A DNA stretch of 17,061 nucleotides from Saccoglossus kowalevskii (GCF_000003605.2 NW_003125895.1:8735-25795); one strand, 5' to 3'. Positions 8,376 through 17,061 are shown, numbered from the stretch's first letter. The notes: generated by a model not told the origin, from the sequence alone. Program-made: numbers and translations.

Positions 8376-9450
8376 TTTATTGTATATATATAATCTAAAT
8401 TGAAAGAGATAATTTTCTTTGGTTATTTAGGCTAATAAGTAAAGTGGTTCTGTATTTTTTGAGAAAGTCATCCACAAGGGATCATTCCACTTTTAGCTCA
8501 TTAGTTTTAAAAATAATTTTAACAGCATTAAAGTAATAAATTAAGATTTGGGACGACCCCAGATTTCATCATTTTAAAGAAATGTTAAAAAGTGTGTGAA
8601 TCTTGAAAAACAAGCTTAGTTTCACAGAGCTTAACACAATGTCATATGTTTGATTGATTTAATTGCCAGACACTTATTCTAATTAGTACAGTATTAGAAC
8701 CGATTTCAAAGCATCCCATGGAGTGAGGTGAACACGCTATACCACAGTCGGGGATGTCATACAACGTTGTAATAACACTAATAGTCACTATTATAGCATT
8801 TTAATGTTACCATTATTTTAACACAATAGTTTTGATAATGACAAAGTACATCGTTATAAATGAAGATATAACACTTGTGTAGGCACCAGTATGTCAAGTT
8901 AGTAATTAATCTGAAAACTAATTAATTTAGAACCATGATGGAATGCTGAAAGTCAGAAAATGAACAGAAATGAGAAAACATTTGTTACAAAAATGTTATA
9001 TTGAATGATGAATGGTCATGTGACAATAGATGACATTATGAGAGCGATATGACTCATTCATAGGGAACTGAAAACACCTGACTTTTTTTGAAATATATGT
9101 TATAGAATTTATCCTCTGTGTAGAGTACACAGGTGAGTCACAATCTTATGAACATGCACTCAGATGCATTATAATAATATGAGGTTATTACGAGGTTACC
9201 TCAAATCATGCACAAAGACAATACAGCGACAGTATCGACTGATGCACAATGGAGGTTGATGCGATGGTGTACTATCTGAGTACTTATTATTATCCTTTTA
9301 TTATATATTTTTTCCTTCTTAGAATACATCATGGGAATGCCGTAATCCAAAAAGTTTTGAACAGAATCAGCAAACTTCTTTGTGTGGAGTCAGGTCAAAC
9401 CCTTGTGGCAGCCATGTTTGTTTTTATTATTAGAGGAAGCTTACGCGCGT
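8376..9450. other. AT-rich stretch without recognised gene
   Basis: No gene recognised. It holds a perfect 12-bp palindrome, tacaacgttgta (8760-8771), and a small hairpin, ctgtgta-gag-tacacag (9116-9132). A 67-codon + frame at 9249-9452 has no splice context or recognisable domain. Confidence 0.45.
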
Positions 9451-9454
9451 AATC

Positions 9455-9470
9455 ATTCCATATTTGGAAT
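9455..9470. promoter_or_regulatory. CArG-box hairpin
   Basis: 'ccatatttgg' (9458-9467) exactly matches the SRF CArG consensus CC(A/T)6GG and sits in a 16-base inverted repeat, attcca-tatt-tggaat. The site is isolated and its function is unproven. Confidence 0.3.
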
Positions 9471-10747
9471 TCACATTTCCTAATATGGTAGAATGAAAAA
9501 TACTCCGTAAAATACCACAAAATTACAGGACGCTACAACTTATGGCGTTACGGTGACAGATGTATAATATTGTTGGTTAAAATTAAATACTATAATGTAC
9601 CATGGATTACTCAGTCATTTGTCGTGGAATACCATTGGTGGTATTTATCACTAATATGCAAATGAGGGACGATGGCCTGAAAAACTGTGCAAATTGGTGT
9701 TTCCTTCATCTAATATGCTAATTTGTATTTTCTACTGTGCGAAATACTTTTTCCCTAAGATTTTTATCTCTGGTATTGATCCCTACAAGTTTTTTTACAA
9801 TGTTCTTCTGTACAATTGTATATTTCAACTGTGCCCTCCCCCAAGTTTAGCAGTCAATCACTAAAGTTGAGTTGTTTTTGTTTGTGTTACTTGAAATGTT
9901 GAAGTGAATTCTTAAACTCCATTTATACTGTTGAATACCATGGTTGTATATATTTCAATAATTATATATTCAAATTTCTCTTACAAACAAGATTATTAAT
10001 AACTATGCTATGCAAATTAGTCATATAATTATACGAACAAGTTTTCAGCATTTTCAGCTTGACATGGTAACCAATCAACATGGCTCAATCAAATTAACAA
10101 TTTTGCTCGTAAAAGCTCATGAAAAAAAAAGGTGGAAGAAGTGAAAATGTGAATGATAAAACAGGACTCCAAAAAGCTTAGATTCCCAACAATATTGGCA
10201 ATATCAGAGTTATGTGCCTCAACTATAAAGCTTACTAAGCTACATGATCTAAATATAAGTTAACATTTACTTTAACTGTAAGCTATATGTAGTTTAGCTT
10301 AATTGTTTTCAAATCATTTGCATATACATACATGTATGCATAGTAATCCTACATGTAGTAACAGAACTAGTAATCACAATTTAGCAATAGAAAAAGGGAG
10401 GCGTATGTATGCAACCAAAAATACCTACATGTACTCGAAAATAGAATTTGCATATAATGTACATGGAATGAAATATGATATGCTCACAATATAAATTAAT
10501 ACGCCAACAAATCATACAAGACATTACATTTCCACAAGAAACACAGGGTGATCTCCAGAAATTTAATTTATTGATGACCTCAAAAGATGATGTAATAATA
10601 AAAAAGATTGTCAACTATACAACTATATTCATAACGCATTTCAATCAAGAAATGAAAATGCCATTTGATATGTAACACTTGCTTTATCCTTTTAACAACT
10701 TTCTTTCTTTTTGTAGTAGTAGTTATCACAACTAATCTTTATTGCTA
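9471..10747. other. AT-rich stretch without recognised gene
   Basis: No gene. It includes two exact POU octamers, atgcaaat (9656-9663 and 10010-10017), and a hairpin, atacca-ttgg-tggtat (about 9629-9644). These could belong to an enhancer, but such strings are common in AT-rich DNA. Confidence 0.4.
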
Positions 10748-10807
10748 TTAACTGATAGAAACATTGTATTTCTAAGGATGTAATATTATTATTATTATTA
10801 TTATTAT
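10748..10807 (+). repeat. Second copy of the 8328 repeat ending in (ATT)n
   Basis: The partner of 8328-8375 runs into an ATT microsatellite of nearly eight units at 10785-10807. Confidence 0.6.
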
Positions 10808-11346
10808 GAATAAGAAGAAATTAACCAATTTCTGTCATCGATACAGTTTGTGGTAAATTTGCCACAGCCAAGTAAACGCTTCACTACCGGTAATTTTATA
10901 TGAAATAATTTGATTAATAATTTCCTTTGTTTGCATGCATGATAGAAAAGGAAACTCATCACTCAGGCATCGTATGCTTTTTAAACGTTATATTATCTCA
11001 CTTAACTCTGACTATACAAGCATGTTGGCAAATATGTCAAAGACATCCCCTTATTACCTTTGGTGACGCTTTGTTGTATTCTAGTAAAAACCTCATAAAG
11101 AAAGATTGGTGAAAATCAATAAAATTAAATAACAATTTGTCTGCAGGAGGGAGGATGATTCACAGGGGTAAGAATTAAAATGAGTAACTGCAGCTGCTCT
11201 GGAATCATAAATAATGTTATGACACCGGTATGGGGGTAATCATATTGTTACCTCACAGAAAATAAACCACAGATCACGAAATGAATGTTTTATAAAGTAT
11301 AGTCTGACATGGAAGTCAACTTATTACACTTTTAGAATATTAATAG
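10808..11346. other. AT-rich stretch with a weak exon-like segment
   Basis: No gene called. On the minus strand 'cctccctcctgcag' (ends 11141) is a good acceptor, followed by a 27-codon frame to a fair donor at 11056-11057; see findings. The + frame over 10927-11112 is considered chance. Confidence 0.35.
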
Positions 11347-11555
11347 TACTGTAAAATAATTTATTTTCGCTGGAATTAATTTTCGCTGAAAAGACTTTTT
11401 GGGTGATCTGTATGGAATTTATTTTTACTGATTTCTGACAAGTTGAATGTAAAATATAGAAAAAAAAGTATATTCACTGGATTTTATTTTCACTTAATCA
11501 TTCCTTCAGCGAAATTAAAAATTAATTCTGAGCGAAAATAAAGTATTTTACAGTA
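11347..11555 (+). mobile_element. Best-preserved ctgtaaaata MITE (209 bp)
   Basis: The 25-base ends, 'tactgtaaaata' then 'atttattttcgct' on the left and its counterpart on the right (ending 'tattttacagta'), match at 24 of 25 positions as inverted repeats. A second inner pair involves 'aattaattttcgctga' and 'cagcgaaatta' with 'aattaattctg'. If the first and last TA are the target-site duplication, the element itself starts CTGTAAAATA, a Tc1/mariner-like arrangement. No room for a transposase, so it is non-autonomous. Confidence 0.9.
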
Positions 11556-12513
11556 TTTACACTTAAACCATGGTGGTTATACTAGGTATAATTTCAAGTG
11601 AAGTAATTGCGTTGTCATGTCATGTAGTCCCAGAATAATCGCATAAGGCCTAATATATTTAACTCTAATATACAGTGAACTGCTCAAATTTTCGCAAATT
11701 ATGTCAAATGGTGTAACAGTGAACATTTTTGTCTTCAGGAATACCATAAAATTCTTAAATAGTGAAAATTTCTAGCAGCAAACATCGAACGTTTACAGTA
11801 CATATATGGGCGAGCTTTTTAGTGAGATACATTATGATTTAAGTGAAGTACACACGAGTGGTGTGAAAAATCACTGTCAATTATGAAAGATATGTACATG
11901 GTGTTAGATTTTACAGTAAACTCCCACTTGACACAATAACCTTGACTGTGCATCGCAGAAAATATATGAGCTACCCTGTATTACTGCCAATGCAAGATGG
12001 AGCTAATTTAGAAAAAAAAATGATTTACCAGCGATTGCATAAGAATAACCAGCATTTTAGGTAAATTCCATACTTCCAATACAGAGATGGATCTAAATTT
12101 ACTGAAGATATACACACAATTAGAATTCATAGTGTTTTATAGTTATATCTTTTGTTTTATATATTTTGACCATCTCATTTCCTGGATTCCAATACTTCCT
12201 GACTATGTGATTGCTTTTCCAGTGTTACAATCATGTGCGTGTGTACACAGCAGTCATTTTTCTCAGAGGTATAAAACCTGATTTGCTGATCACAAAATGC
12301 ATGAAAACAGAACACAAGCACTTATGTGACATTACTGGTCAAAAGTCTGTGAAAGGTCTAACATTTCTGATGCATAATGCCAAAGTTCAACTTCTGGAGA
12401 AGAAGGTGTGCCAAAGAAAATTAATATTTCACAATATATTCCATTAATTTATTCACAAGCAATATACATTTTTATTTGCAGAATTGACATTTGTACATGT
12501 GATAGTTAAATCA
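11556..12513. other. AT-rich stretch without recognised gene
   Basis: No gene recognised. Solo strings such as 'ttttacagta' (about 11910) resemble the end of the MITE family but are too short to call. Short + frames at 12087-12447 have no supporting motifs. Confidence 0.45.
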
Positions 12514-12748
12514 AATGTATTTTCGCTGGAATTAATTTTCGATGAAAACGATTTTTGGGCGTTTTGTATGGAATTTATTTTCACTGATTTTTGATGAGTT
12601 TAATGTGAAATATAGGAAAAAAAGTATATTTGCTGGATTTTATTTCCACAGAACATTTTCCATTTCATCAGTAGCAAATAAATTTATTTTGCGCAGGTAT
12701 TCAATTTTATGCATAAAAATTCAGTGAAAACTACATTTCAGTTTTACA
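12514..12748 (+). mobile_element. Copy of the ctgtaaaata MITE with decayed ends
   Basis: The interior is well kept: 'ttttcgctggaattaatttt', 'tgtatggaatttattttcac', 'tttgctggattttattt'. The outer ends are degraded ('caaatgta' on the left, 'tttcagttttacatta' on the right). The + frame at 12542-12727 lies inside the element and is not a gene. Confidence 0.75.
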
Positions 12749-13399
12749 TTAATGGCTGACACAAAAATGCTAGTGTACGGAAGAAAAATGTATATCCCTC
12801 CATTTTTCTATTGATCAATTTTTTATAAATTTTAAATGACAGTTGAAAACAACTTGACCAATCATAACAGATGCATAGCAGTAAAACAGCCAATGATTGA
12901 AGGTATGCCACAAAGACTCATGGGTAATGGGCATTACCAAACAGCTCTTACAGCCAATGAAATCATAATCTTCACAGTGTGATGGTCTGGAATAATGTTT
13001 TACAAAAAACATTCGTGCCTTTATGAAATTCACTGTATAATTGTAAATACATTTTTGTACAGTATGCAGACAAAGAACACATAAACCGAAATTTCTCCTT
13101 ACTTCATCCATAATACAAATAAAGTACACAATCATTAAAGTGGCATCAGAAGAAACTAAATTATTCATTTAATTTAAGTATAAAACAGTAAATCCCACGA
13201 CAAATAAAAAAAAGTTATAGTGTCTGCATCTTAATGACTACCATGTATTAATTAGACACTAAATAAAATGGCTAAGTCAGTAAAATATTAAATTGTCTGA
13301 CATATAAATCAGACTGATTACGTAACACGCAAATTATAGACACAAAATAGAATTATAATGCTTGCTGTAAGCCTCCATGGATAGCCAGAATAAATTGTG
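12749..13399. other. Stretch without recognised gene, with CCAAT cluster
   Basis: The longest minus frame in the window (12815-13168, 117 codons) lies here. No signal peptide, domain or splice context is visible. One or so frame of that length is expected by chance in about 34 kb of AT-rich six-frame reading, so I do not call it a gene. Confidence 0.4.
12856..12960 (+). promoter_or_regulatory. Three NF-Y-type CCAAT boxes, 32 and 64 bp apart
   Basis: CCAAT occurs at 12858, 12890 and 12954 on the same strand. All three fit RRCCAATSR in full (gaccaatca, agccaatga, agccaatga). The spacings are 32 and 64 bases, about three and six helical turns. A hairpin, ggtaatg-gg-cattacc (12923-12938), lies between sites two and three. 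This suggests a promoter or enhancer, not proven. Confidence 0.35.
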
Positions 13400-13521
13400 T
13401 TAACCTTCTCACCACCAGACTTTCTCGCCCAAAATTTTTCATATTCTTCAATATTTCTGGAAATGAACACTAATTTTGTGAATTTATGATGAAAAGAGGG
13501 AACTGGTGGTGAAAAGGTAAA
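13400..13521. mobile_element. Short MITE-like element (~122 bp)
   Basis: The left end 'ttaaccttctcaccaccaga' and the reverse complement of the right end, 'ttaccttttcaccaccagtt', form ~18-bp terminal inverted repeats with few mismatches. The interior is AT-rich, with no frame. A related one-ended copy is at 6122-6217. Confidence 0.7.
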
Positions 13522-13615
13522 ACTGTTGCAGTAGATATAATTTTAACATAAATTTACCAATACACTATGAATGTTTGTTAGGATTTAATGATCAAAATCA
13601 AGTTTACAAAACTGG

Positions 13616-14240
13616 TACATTATTGGCTATAGAATGCTGGCATACCACATTTACTATGGGAGCTATATTATTGGCTGTGGATTGAAGGCATAACATACTG
13701 ACTAAGATGAATCCCTGCAACATTAACTATAGGAGCTACACTAATGACTGGAATGAAGTCCTACATTGTTCACTATGGGAGCTATATTATTGGCTGTGAA
13801 TTGAAGGCATAAAATACTGACTAAGATGAAGACATGCAACATTTACTATGGGAACTAAATTATTGGTTATGGAATAAAGGCCTACAACATTTACTACGGG
13901 AGCTACACTACTGACTGGAATGAAGTCCTACATTATTCACTATGGGAGCTATATTATTGGCTGTGGATTGAAGGCATAACATACTGACTAAGATGAATCC
14001 CTGCAACATTTACTATGGGAGCTACACTAATGACTGGAATGAAGTCTTACATTGTTCACTATGGGAGCTATATTATTGGCTATAGAATGAAAGTCTACAA
14101 CATTTACAATGGGAGCTACAATACTGACTGGAATGAAGTCTTACAATATTCACTATAGGAGCAACATTATCGGCTATAGAATGAAGGCCTGAACATTCAC
14201 TATGGGAGCTTTAATATTGGCTATGGAATTGATGTGCATA
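13616..14240. repeat. Higher-order ~47-bp minisatellite
   Basis: The landmark 'tatgggagct' (or close variants) recurs at 13658, 13731, 13777, 13850, 13898, 13944, 14017, 14063, 14111, 14157 and 14204. Spacings are 73, 46, 73, 48, 46, 73, 46, 48, 46 and 47. The basic unit is about 47 bases ('gaatgaag', 'ctacatt', 'ttcactatgggagct', 'attattggct'). The 73-base intervals are a fused pair with about 20 bases lost, carrying 'ggcataacatactgactaag'. Decayed units continue to about 14320. Confidence 0.93.
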
Positions 14241-14320
14241 TACTGGCTATAAGATCTATACTGTACATGTGAGCTATATAGGTATAGTTACATAATCAAC
14301 TATGGGATCAGCTAGTAGGC

Positions 14321-14515
14321 ATACTGCATTTTTGAAGCTACAAAATAAATTGGGATGCGCCTTGCATTTTAATCAGAAAGAAACGAAACATTTCATTTTG
14401 GACCACACTGGCATCTTTTTCAGCTATCTGGCTGATAATTCATAGAAGTGCACATGGGAAAACTTGTATGTGATGAGAACCAATTCAGAGATTAGACACT
14501 GTAATATATTCTTAC
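14321..14515. other. Unassigned, intron-like if 14516-14658 is an exon
   Basis: No features beyond the donor at its right edge. On the minus strand this would be the start of the intron that follows the exon. Confidence 0.3.
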
Positions 14516-14658
14516 CTGTTATAACTGGCCAGTGTACGTAAAGTGTGTTTCTGGCTGGTGTTCGATGTGTGTAGGGTCGCTGCAATGTACTTGGGGGAGA
14601 CAGCTGCTCACTTTGATGAGTGAGGTAACTAGACTGGAGAACATTATCATATACAGCC
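14516..14658 (-). CDS. Probable internal coding exon, unidentified protein
   Basis: The minus strand shows an acceptor 'tttctatcaatttatag' (AG at 14660-14659), then 143 bases, then a near-consensus donor, aacag|gtaaga (GT at 14515-14514). After one base completing a codon, 47 codons are open, with one base left for the next exon (phase 2 in, phase 1 out). The peptide begins AVYDNVLQSSYLTHQ, has a proline/serine-rich middle (SPPSTLQRP) and ends RNTLYVHWPVIT. It is rich in S, T, P, Q and Y and has no hydrophobic span. It could be a disordered or cytoplasmic segment; YDNV fits the YxN pattern bound by Grb2-type SH2 domains (inference). A second minus frame is open but hits TAA just before the donor. 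CpG and GC are higher than in the flanks. I do not recognise the gene. Confidence 0.5.
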
Positions 14659-15293
14659 CTATAAATTGATAGAAATTGACAGAATTAATTATATGCAGGG
14701 GTCATCTCAAATATACGCACACACTATGCAAAATAGTTTAAAGGAAGTGTATGTTAAGGAGGTTAGGGTACTTCTCTAAAGTAGCAATTTGTAATAACCC
14801 ATGTAAGGTGAAATTAAAAGATAAAACCACAAGTGATTAAGTTAATTTATAATTTGTTATTAAATTAATTGGTTATCTTTTGATATCTAAAACATTCAAA
14901 TTGTTAATACAGCTGAAAAATTCCACTGCATTTATTCAAATAAATGAAAAGTTCATTTTTTTTAATATTACATTAAGGTAAAATATGCAACACAAAAATA
15001 AAAATAATTTAATTTTCTTTATTTTTTTTTTTACATATGTGACATGTCACAATACAAAGAAAAACAAAAATTGATATGGGGTTACCATACCCAGTCCTGA
15101 GATACTTGTACAAAATGGACAGGGAAAAAAGCAAAGTTTTGTCTGTTTTAAGGTATTTTACCATATGGAAAAATATAACAAAATGATATTAAAAATTATT
15201 TTCATCTGGATTTTAATGAAAAATTGTGTTTTTATTATGGTTTGAGCAAACTGCTGCTAAATTGTCATTTTAAACATATTATCAAAAAACAGA
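14659..15293. other. AT-rich stretch, intron-like, with a 14-bp palindrome
   Basis: Contains the perfect palindrome tgtgacatgtcaca (15038-15051) and a loose inverted repeat at about 14810-14885 ('aaaagataaaacc' with 'ggttatctttt'). No coding frame is accepted. Confidence 0.4.
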
Positions 15294-15499
15294 TAACTGA
15301 AAAATACATTATTTTCCGTAAGAATTAATTTTCGCTGAGGGAATTATTCACCAAAAGTAAAATCTAGCGAATATACCTTTTTTTATATATTTTTACATTA
15401 AACTTGTCAAAAATCAGCGAAATTAATTTCCATACAAAACACCTAAAATGTCCTTTCAGCGAAAATTAATTCCAGCTAAAATAAAAGTATTTTACAGTA
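15294..15499 (-). mobile_element. Inverted copy of the ctgtaaaata MITE (~206 bp)
   Basis: In reverse complement it matches the other copies along its whole length: 'ggaattaattttcgctgaaa', 'tgtatgg', 'gctgatttttgacaagttta', and a right end starting 'tcagcgaaaatta'. The outer ends are 'taactgaaaaatac' on the left and 'gtattttacagta' on the right. A short + frame (15448 onward) begins inside it and is chance. Confidence 0.85.
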
Positions 15500-15644
15500 A
15501 CAGAGAATTAAAAAAGGTCCACATATTGTTGAATAATACTAAAATAATTAATTATAAACAGATTTTTGCATATAATATTACCACTGCTATACATGCTGAA
15601 ATATTCACACATGTCAAAAACATACAAGAACCATTCCACCTTAC

Positions 15645-15715
15645 TGACCATGGGGGACATCTCTAGAACATTGTCATATGTTCTGTACGTAAACATAGGG
15701 CATTTGGTAATGAGT
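15645..15715 (-). CDS. Possible duplicate exon carrying the YDNVL motif
   Basis: The minus strand has a donor-like tca|gtaagg (GT at 15644-15643). Two acceptors are possible: 'gagctag' (exon from 15715, 23 codons) or the better 'ctatgtttacgtacag' (exon from 15682, 12 codons). Either way the frame enters after one base and leaves with one base, the same phase as the exon at 14516-14658. With the second acceptor, the peptide is TYDNVLEMSPMV, so YDNVL sits in nearly the same place as in the other exon. The frame also stays open past the donor. Short length and AT-rich context keep confidence low. It may be a truncated, perhaps dead, duplicate. Confidence 0.25.
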
Positions 15716-15820
15716 CTAGCTCACTCAAAACACACAGTAAAATGAAAACAATTCATCATAATAAATACAATTCAGCTCAAAGTTTGGAGACACAAAAGAC
15801 AACTAGGGGAGACACTCTTG

Positions 15821-15897
15821 CAATGGCACCATGGAAACAATTTTAAATAAACTGAACACAAAAAACATCAGATACCAGATGGTTTCCATGGTGATTG
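15821..15897. other. Long-armed inverted repeat
   Basis: caccatggaaac (15827-15838) and gtttccatggtg (15882-15893) are perfect 12-base complements with a 43-base spacer. Beyond a 2-base bulge, 'caat' and 'attg' extend the stem to 16 pairs. Each arm holds CCATGG. The loop is too long for a typical microRNA precursor. Possibly a small fold-back element. Confidence 0.7.
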
Positions 15898-16146
15898 TGT
15901 TACTATAATTGTAGTTGTCAAGGAGAGGTGGGCAAGCAGCTGTACCTTAGGGTAAATATATTTCAGGTAATTCATCATCTATAAATATCTACATGTACGA
16001 ATACATGGGTGCATGAATATAGGGCCATTAATGCTTATATATTAGGAGTGTAATGGGGGGGGGGGTAGAAGGTTGGTGTAAACCTTCAAAGTAATATTAC
16101 AGGACTGGTGCAAGTACATTTGAAAAATAAAAATATTTGTTTTCAG
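15898..16146. other. Unassigned, with G11 run
   Basis: Contains a homopolymer of 11 G (16055-16065). Its last bases ('aaatatttgttttcag') form the acceptor of the next candidate exon. Confidence 0.5.
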
Positions 16147-16279
16147 CAACTAATTACTTCAAAAGATATGTGTACTTTCTTCTTACAATTCAAGGAGGAA
16201 GTACCCTCCCTTTTAGCCACCACTCTCCAATCCCAGAATGCTCAGGATTCTGTGAGGCATGTTATAATTGACACAGCAG
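16147..16279 (+). CDS. Probable internal coding exon, unidentified protein
   Basis: Acceptor 'aaatatttgttttcag' (AG at 16145-16146) and donor acagcag|gtagag (GT at 16280-16281) bound 133 bases: 44 open codons plus one base (phase 0 in, phase 1 out). The peptide starts QLITSKDMCTFFLQFKEEVP, continues SLLATTLQSQNAQD and ends SVRHVIIDTA. It has amphipathic, helix-like spacing. GC content is higher than in the flanks, and the minus frames have early stops. Another acceptor, 'acaattcaag' (ends 16194), would shorten it to 85 bases in the same frame. If the donor is not used, the frame ends at TAA 16297-16299. 'IIDTAGR' on read-through resembles the G3 motif of SRP-type GTPases, but nothing else supports that. 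It is on the opposite strand to 14516-14658, so both need not be real or from one gene. Confidence 0.4.
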
Positions 16280-16299
16280 GTAGAGCCGGCAAGCAATAA

Positions 16300-16650
16300 A
16301 TTAGCTTCCCTGTGAAATGCTAGCAGTGTGTGATTGAGTGCCATCCCTCTAGGCGTAGTCAGTCTATGCCTCATCTATACCATCTTATGAGTGTGACAGG
16401 TTTAAAAACTTGTTGAGCTAGAAAATTGGTTAATGGGAAATGGTTGTTATGACAACAGAAAAACAATACAATTTAAATAGCTTACAGAAATAGAAATGCC
16501 AGTTTGCAGTATACAACTTGCAAAAACACAAAGATTTCCCCCAGTAAGAAATTCATACATTTTTTTTGCACAGCCATTTCACATGTATGCCATATCACAT
16601 GGATAACACCAACCACTTAATCTCATGAATAACACTGCAGGTCAACTCAG
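16300..16650. other. Stretch without recognised gene
   Basis: Nothing recognised between the candidate exon and the right-hand tandem array. Confidence 0.5.
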
Positions 16651-17061
16651 TCTCATCACACAGAGACAGGTACAATGTCTTTATTCCTGACATTCTAGTA
16701 TCTCTGGTACTCGCACAATAACTCAATAACTCTCATCACACAGAGACAGGTACAATGTCTTTATTCCTGACATTCTAGTATCTCTGGTACTCACACAATA
16801 ACTCAATAACTCTCATCACACAGAGACAGGTACAATGTCTTTATTCCTGACATTCTAGTATCTCTGATACTCACACAATAACTCTCATCACACAGAGACA
16901 GGTACAATGTCTTTATTCCTGACATTCTAGTATCTCTGGTACTCACACAATAACTCTCATCACACAGAGACAGGTACAATGTCTTTATTCCTGACATTCT
17001 AGTATCTCTGGTACTCACACAATAACTCTCATCACACAGAGACAGGTACAATGTCTTTATT
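16651..17061. repeat. 72/80-bp tandem array, open at right edge
   Basis: Units starting 'tctcatcacacagagacagg' begin at 16651, 16731, 16811, 16883, 16955 and 17027. The first two are 80 bases because 'aactcaat' is doubled; the next three are 72. Near-identity of units means recent amplification. Each unit can fold: cagaga pairs with tctctg, and inside it aatgtc pairs with gacatt. Because 72 is a multiple of three, a minus frame stays open through the 72-base units with a 24-residue repeat (contains CDESYCVSTRDTRMSGIKTL) and breaks at the 80-base units. I consider this frame a by-product. Confidence 0.97.

Noticed and set aside
12815-13168. 117-codon minus-strand frame as a gene
   Set aside because: No domain, signal or splice context; about this many long frames are expected by chance in AT-rich DNA.
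15061-15115. Minus-strand terminal exon with a membrane-like segment
   Set aside because: The hydrophobic run comes from AT-rich DNA, and the lysines come from a poly-A tract; the acceptor is weak.
16108-16299. SRP-type GTPase, from 'IIDTAGR'
   Set aside because: A single short motif reached only by reading past a good donor; no other GTPase motif is present.
16803-17051. Repeat protein encoded on the minus strand
   Set aside because: The frame is open only because a stop-free 72-base unit is repeated; the 80-base units break it.
16651-17061. Hammerhead ribozyme satellite
   Set aside because: The minus strand has 'gtgatgag', but the core C of CUGAUGA is G, and no properly placed GAAA and stems were found.

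Overview
This looks like non-coding-dominated nuclear DNA from an animal. By eye it is about two-thirds A+T, poor in CpG and full of tandem arrays and short transposable elements. It has no bacterial-style operons, no long open reading frames and no rRNA or intact tRNA genes. One repeat (about 5591-6020) ends in a pattern I associate with bivalve and other lophotrochozoan genomes: 'ggacaacggacg', then 'gataagc', then 'ggagctaaa'. A mollusc-like source is therefore my best guess. It is an inference, not something the sequence proves.

Layout. Bases 1-963 are a 22-bp minisatellite of 44 units, open at the left edge. Bases 964-2252 are plain AT-rich DNA with one hairpin and one possible small terminal exon (1564-1651, +). 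Bases 2253-2710 are a 76-bp tandem array with alternating subtypes. Bases 3290-3700 form a CpG-richer island with a long inverted repeat, an NF-Y-type CCAAT box and two facing YY1-type motifs. A tRNA-derived SINE follows on the minus strand (about 3710-3962). Bases 4948-5320 are a CpG-rich non-autonomous DNA transposon with terminal inverted repeats. From 5590 to 8220 there are diverged ~150-bp repeats, a diverged ~250-300 bp duplication and two copies of a ~200-bp MITE. More copies of that MITE lie at 11347-11555, 12514-12748 and 15294-15499 (the last inverted). A second, smaller MITE family is at 13400-13521, with a relative at 6122-6217. Bases 13616-14240 are a higher-order ~47-bp minisatellite. 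Bases 16651-17061 are a 72/80-bp tandem array that runs off the right edge.

Coding content is slight and fragmentary. The best candidate is an exon on the minus strand (14516-14658), with a plausible acceptor, a very good GTAAG donor and 47 open codons. Upstream of it on the same strand (15645-15682 or 15645-15715) is a shorter segment encoding the same TYR-Asp-Asn-Val-Leu start in the same phase, which suggests exon duplication. A third candidate (16147-16279, +) lies on the opposite strand. I recognise none of these proteins, so no gene symbol is given. Most of the window is probably intron or intergenic DNA. I found no evidence of a new defence, metabolic or mobile system. The most interesting items are the structured tandem arrays, the MITE families and the apparent exon pair.
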